A DNA stretch of 14,132 nucleotides from Flavobacteriaceae bacterium. GTDB lineage: Bacteria > Bacteroidota > Bacteroidia > Flavobacteriales > Flavobacteriaceae. The stretch lies in assembly GCA_013001365.1 (NCBI GenBank), contig JABDMQ010000093.1:1-14132 (forward strand), in the 5' to 3' direction. The first letter of the stretch is position 1. Every line of letters begins with the position of its first letter. Below are positions 12,539 through 14,132 of this stretch, one piece after another. The translations under genes and the position numbers were made by a program. The notes beneath the pieces were generated by a model. That model saw only the letters and a program-made list of their open reading frames with translations, was not told the DNA's origin and made no database searches.

Positions 12539-14132
12539 ATGAATCGACCAATCGTTTGCCTTTTCTGCGTACTTTCATATTTTACTCACCTCAGTCTTAA
12601 AGCACAAGAATACTCCTCAAACGATAGCATTCCCTCTAAACCACTCCATAAGATTATTGAGCTCTCACAAGAGCCAATAATTGATGGTGAAATAATCAAT
12701 GAACAGATTTGGAAATCGGTAGACCCATTGAGCGAACTTATACAAATGCGCCCGAATTATGGGGCTACAGTTTCAGAAAAGACAGTCATTCGTGTTGCAT
12801 ACACTCAAAACACTTTCTATGTAGCTGTAGTCTGTTTTGATACCGAACCAGATAAAATCGTGGTTTCTGACTCAAGGAGGGATTCAGACCTTAATGATGA
12901 GGACAGTTTTCTTTTTATTATCGACACTTACAACGACCAGCAGAATGGATTTCTCTTTGGCACCAATGCCCAAGGAATGGAGTACGATGCACAAATTGAC
13001 AATGAAGGCAAGGGAAACTTCAATACTAATAGGCAACAAGGAGGAGTGATTGGAGGCACCAACTTAAATTGGGATGCATCATGGACAGTTAAAACACAAA
13101 TAGGTGATTACGGATGGAGTGCTGAATTTGCAATTCCATTACGATCATTGCGTTTTGCTGAAGGCATTGACAAGACTTGGGGATTGAACTTTAGAAGGAA
13201 CATCAGCAAGAACACCGAGACAGCCTATTGGACATCACTACCACTTGGGTTTGATATGAAACGGCTTTCTTTAGCAGGAAAGCTTCAAGGCTTGAATCTT
13301 AATAGTCCCGGTAATTTAAAATTCATTCCATACATCTTAGGGCAAGCAGTCAATAACAAAGCTGTTTCTCCAAGTGACACGGACACGAAAATGGAGGTTG
13401 GCGCTGATATTAAATATAGTGTCACACCGAGTCTTACTTTAGACTTGACCTATAATACTGATTTTGCGCAAGTGGAAGTAGATGACCAACAAGTAAATCT
13501 TGATCGGTTCAATCTGTTTTTTCCAGAAAAAAGAGCCTTTTTCTTGGAAAACGCAGGTCAATTCAGTGTTGGTAGTCCTGGGGAAGTCGACTTATTCTTT
13601 AGTCGACGCATAGGTATTGGTGAAAATGGTAGCCTTGTACCTATAATAGGAGGTGCAAGATTATCTGGCAAAGTAGGACGAACCAATGTAGGACTTCTAA
13701 GTATGTTCACTGATGATGTTAATGAATCGAATATTGAAAAAAACAATTTTAGCGTTGCACGAGTGAATCATGATTTTAAGGGAACTCGCTCATCTTTAGG
13801 TGGAATCTTCATTAATCGTGCCGGTTTAGGAGATTTAGATGATGATTACAATAGGGTGTTTGCTGTTGATGGCAAATGGGGCATTGGCAACAAGGCAGAA
13901 GTAAATGGATTCATTGCAAAAAGCGTTACGCCTGGCATCGATAGCAAAGACCATGCATTCAAGATCCTAGCAAATTATAATTTGAATGGTTGGGACCTTA
14001 GGGCGGGTTATACGGAAGTTGGTGAAGGTTTTAACCCTGAGGTTGGCTTCTTGCAACGCAGTGAGTTCAAAAAACCAGAATTCCTGATATTCAAGGCCCA
14101 TAGATTCAAGAATGCTGGAAAACTGCTGGAAA
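12539..14132 (+). CDS. DUF5916 outer-membrane protein with CBM9-like domain (3' end missing)
   Basis: An unbroken frame of 531 codons from the ATG at 12539 to the window edge; the C-terminus lies outside. Residues 1-22 form a signal peptide (cleavage likely at KA before QEYS). Residues 38-225 match the CBM9-like fold common at the start of these proteins: EPIIDGEIINEQIWKSV (45-61), VIRVAYTQNTFYVAVVCFD (83-101) and DSFLFIIDTYNDQQNGFLF (122-140). From about 255 the DUF5916 region follows, with LTLDLTYNTDFAQVEVDDQQ (299-318) and the hallmark FFPEKRAFFLENAGQF (327-342), then alternating beta-strands suggestive of an outer-membrane barrel. Family members are usually around 800 residues or more, so roughly a third is missing. 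The biochemical function is not established; a role in glycan or other ligand handling at the cell surface is inference. It follows a strong terminator, so it is likely transcribed independently of the small frames. Confidence 0.93.
   Translation, partial: MNRPIVCLFCVLSYFTHLSLKAQEYSSNDSIPSKPLHKIIELSQEPIIDGEIINEQIWKSVDPLSELIQMRPNYGATVSEKTVIRVAYTQNTFYVAVVCFDTEPDKIVVSDSRRDSDLNDEDSFLFIIDTYNDQQNGFLFGTNAQGMEYDAQIDNEGKGNFNTNRQQGGVIGGTNLNWDASWTVKTQIGDYGWSAEFAIPLRSLRFAEGIDKTWGLNFRRNISKNTETAYWTSLPLGFDMKRLSLAGKLQGLNLNSPGNLKFIPYILGQAVNNKAVSPSDTDTKMEVGADIKYSVTPSLTLDLTYNTDFAQVEVDDQQVNLDRFNLFFPEKRAFFLENAGQFSVGSPGEVDLFFSRRIGIGENGSLVPIIGGARLSGKVGRTNVGLLSMFTDDVNESNIEKNNFSVARVNHDFKGTRSSLGGIFINRAGLGDLDDDYNRVFAVDGKWGIGNKAEVNGFIAKSVTPGIDSKDHAFKILANYNLNGWDLRAGYTEVGEGFNPEVGFLQRSEFKKPEFLIFKAHRFKNAGKLLE

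Noticed and set aside
12837..13049. A 70-codon plus-strand frame within the DUF5916 gene, and a 62-codon minus-strand frame at 13558-13746
   Set aside because: Both overlap a continuous 531-codon frame with clear family motifs.
1..14132. CRISPR array, tRNA/rRNA genes, insertion sequences, phage genes or toxin-antitoxin pairs
   Set aside because: Looked for on both strands; no spaced direct repeats, cloverleaf sequences, transposase or recombinase motifs were seen.

Overview
The window looks like chromosomal DNA from a Bacteroidota bacterium, most likely a marine member of the Flavobacteriaceae. The DNA is AT-rich. Start codons follow A/T-rich leaders with no purine-rich Shine-Dalgarno. Several starts are preceded by the flavobacterial -7 element TAnnTTTG. 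Many products carry lipoprotein or Sec signals, and the gene families are typical of that group (DUF5916 outer-membrane protein, S41-TPR peptidase, TPR-adenylate cyclase, PhoD). No rRNA, tRNA, IS element, phage module or CRISPR array was seen.

Layout. 245-1515 (minus) holds a lipoprotein with an allene-oxide-cyclase-like barrel signature and an exported protein built from a 12-residue repeat. A strong hairpin at 1597-1631 ends the next gene, ppdK (pyruvate phosphate dikinase, minus, 1653-4388). ppdK is divergent from a small rhodanese lipoprotein (plus, 4581-4979), and the space between them carries a perfect 16-bp dyad. From 9628 down to 5053 lies a minus-strand cluster in the order lipoprotein, TPR-transmembrane-adenylate cyclase, unknown 133-residue protein, S41 peptidase with TPRs. 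Its upstream end carries an exact match to the E. coli FNR box consensus. Divergent to that cluster is a PhoD-family phosphatase (plus, 9814-11364), which converges on a small exported protein (minus, 11404-11835). The stretch 11836-12538 has two candidate small genes and a clear intrinsic terminator. A DUF5916/CBM9-like outer-membrane protein begins at 12539 and runs off the right edge.

How the parts may fit together. The cyclase has all catalytic residues for making cAMP and places its TPRs outside the inner membrane, so it looks like an envelope sensor. Both the cyclase promoter region and the ppdK promoter region carry a TGA-N6-TCA dyad of the Crp/Fnr type. At ppdK the dyad sits where a class II activator would bind; at the cyclase cluster it sits over the predicted transcription start. 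This suggests, without proving it, that a Crp/Fnr-family regulator links signalling to PEP/pyruvate metabolism here. The remaining genes look like envelope functions: export, phosphate release, sulfur transfer and proteolysis.
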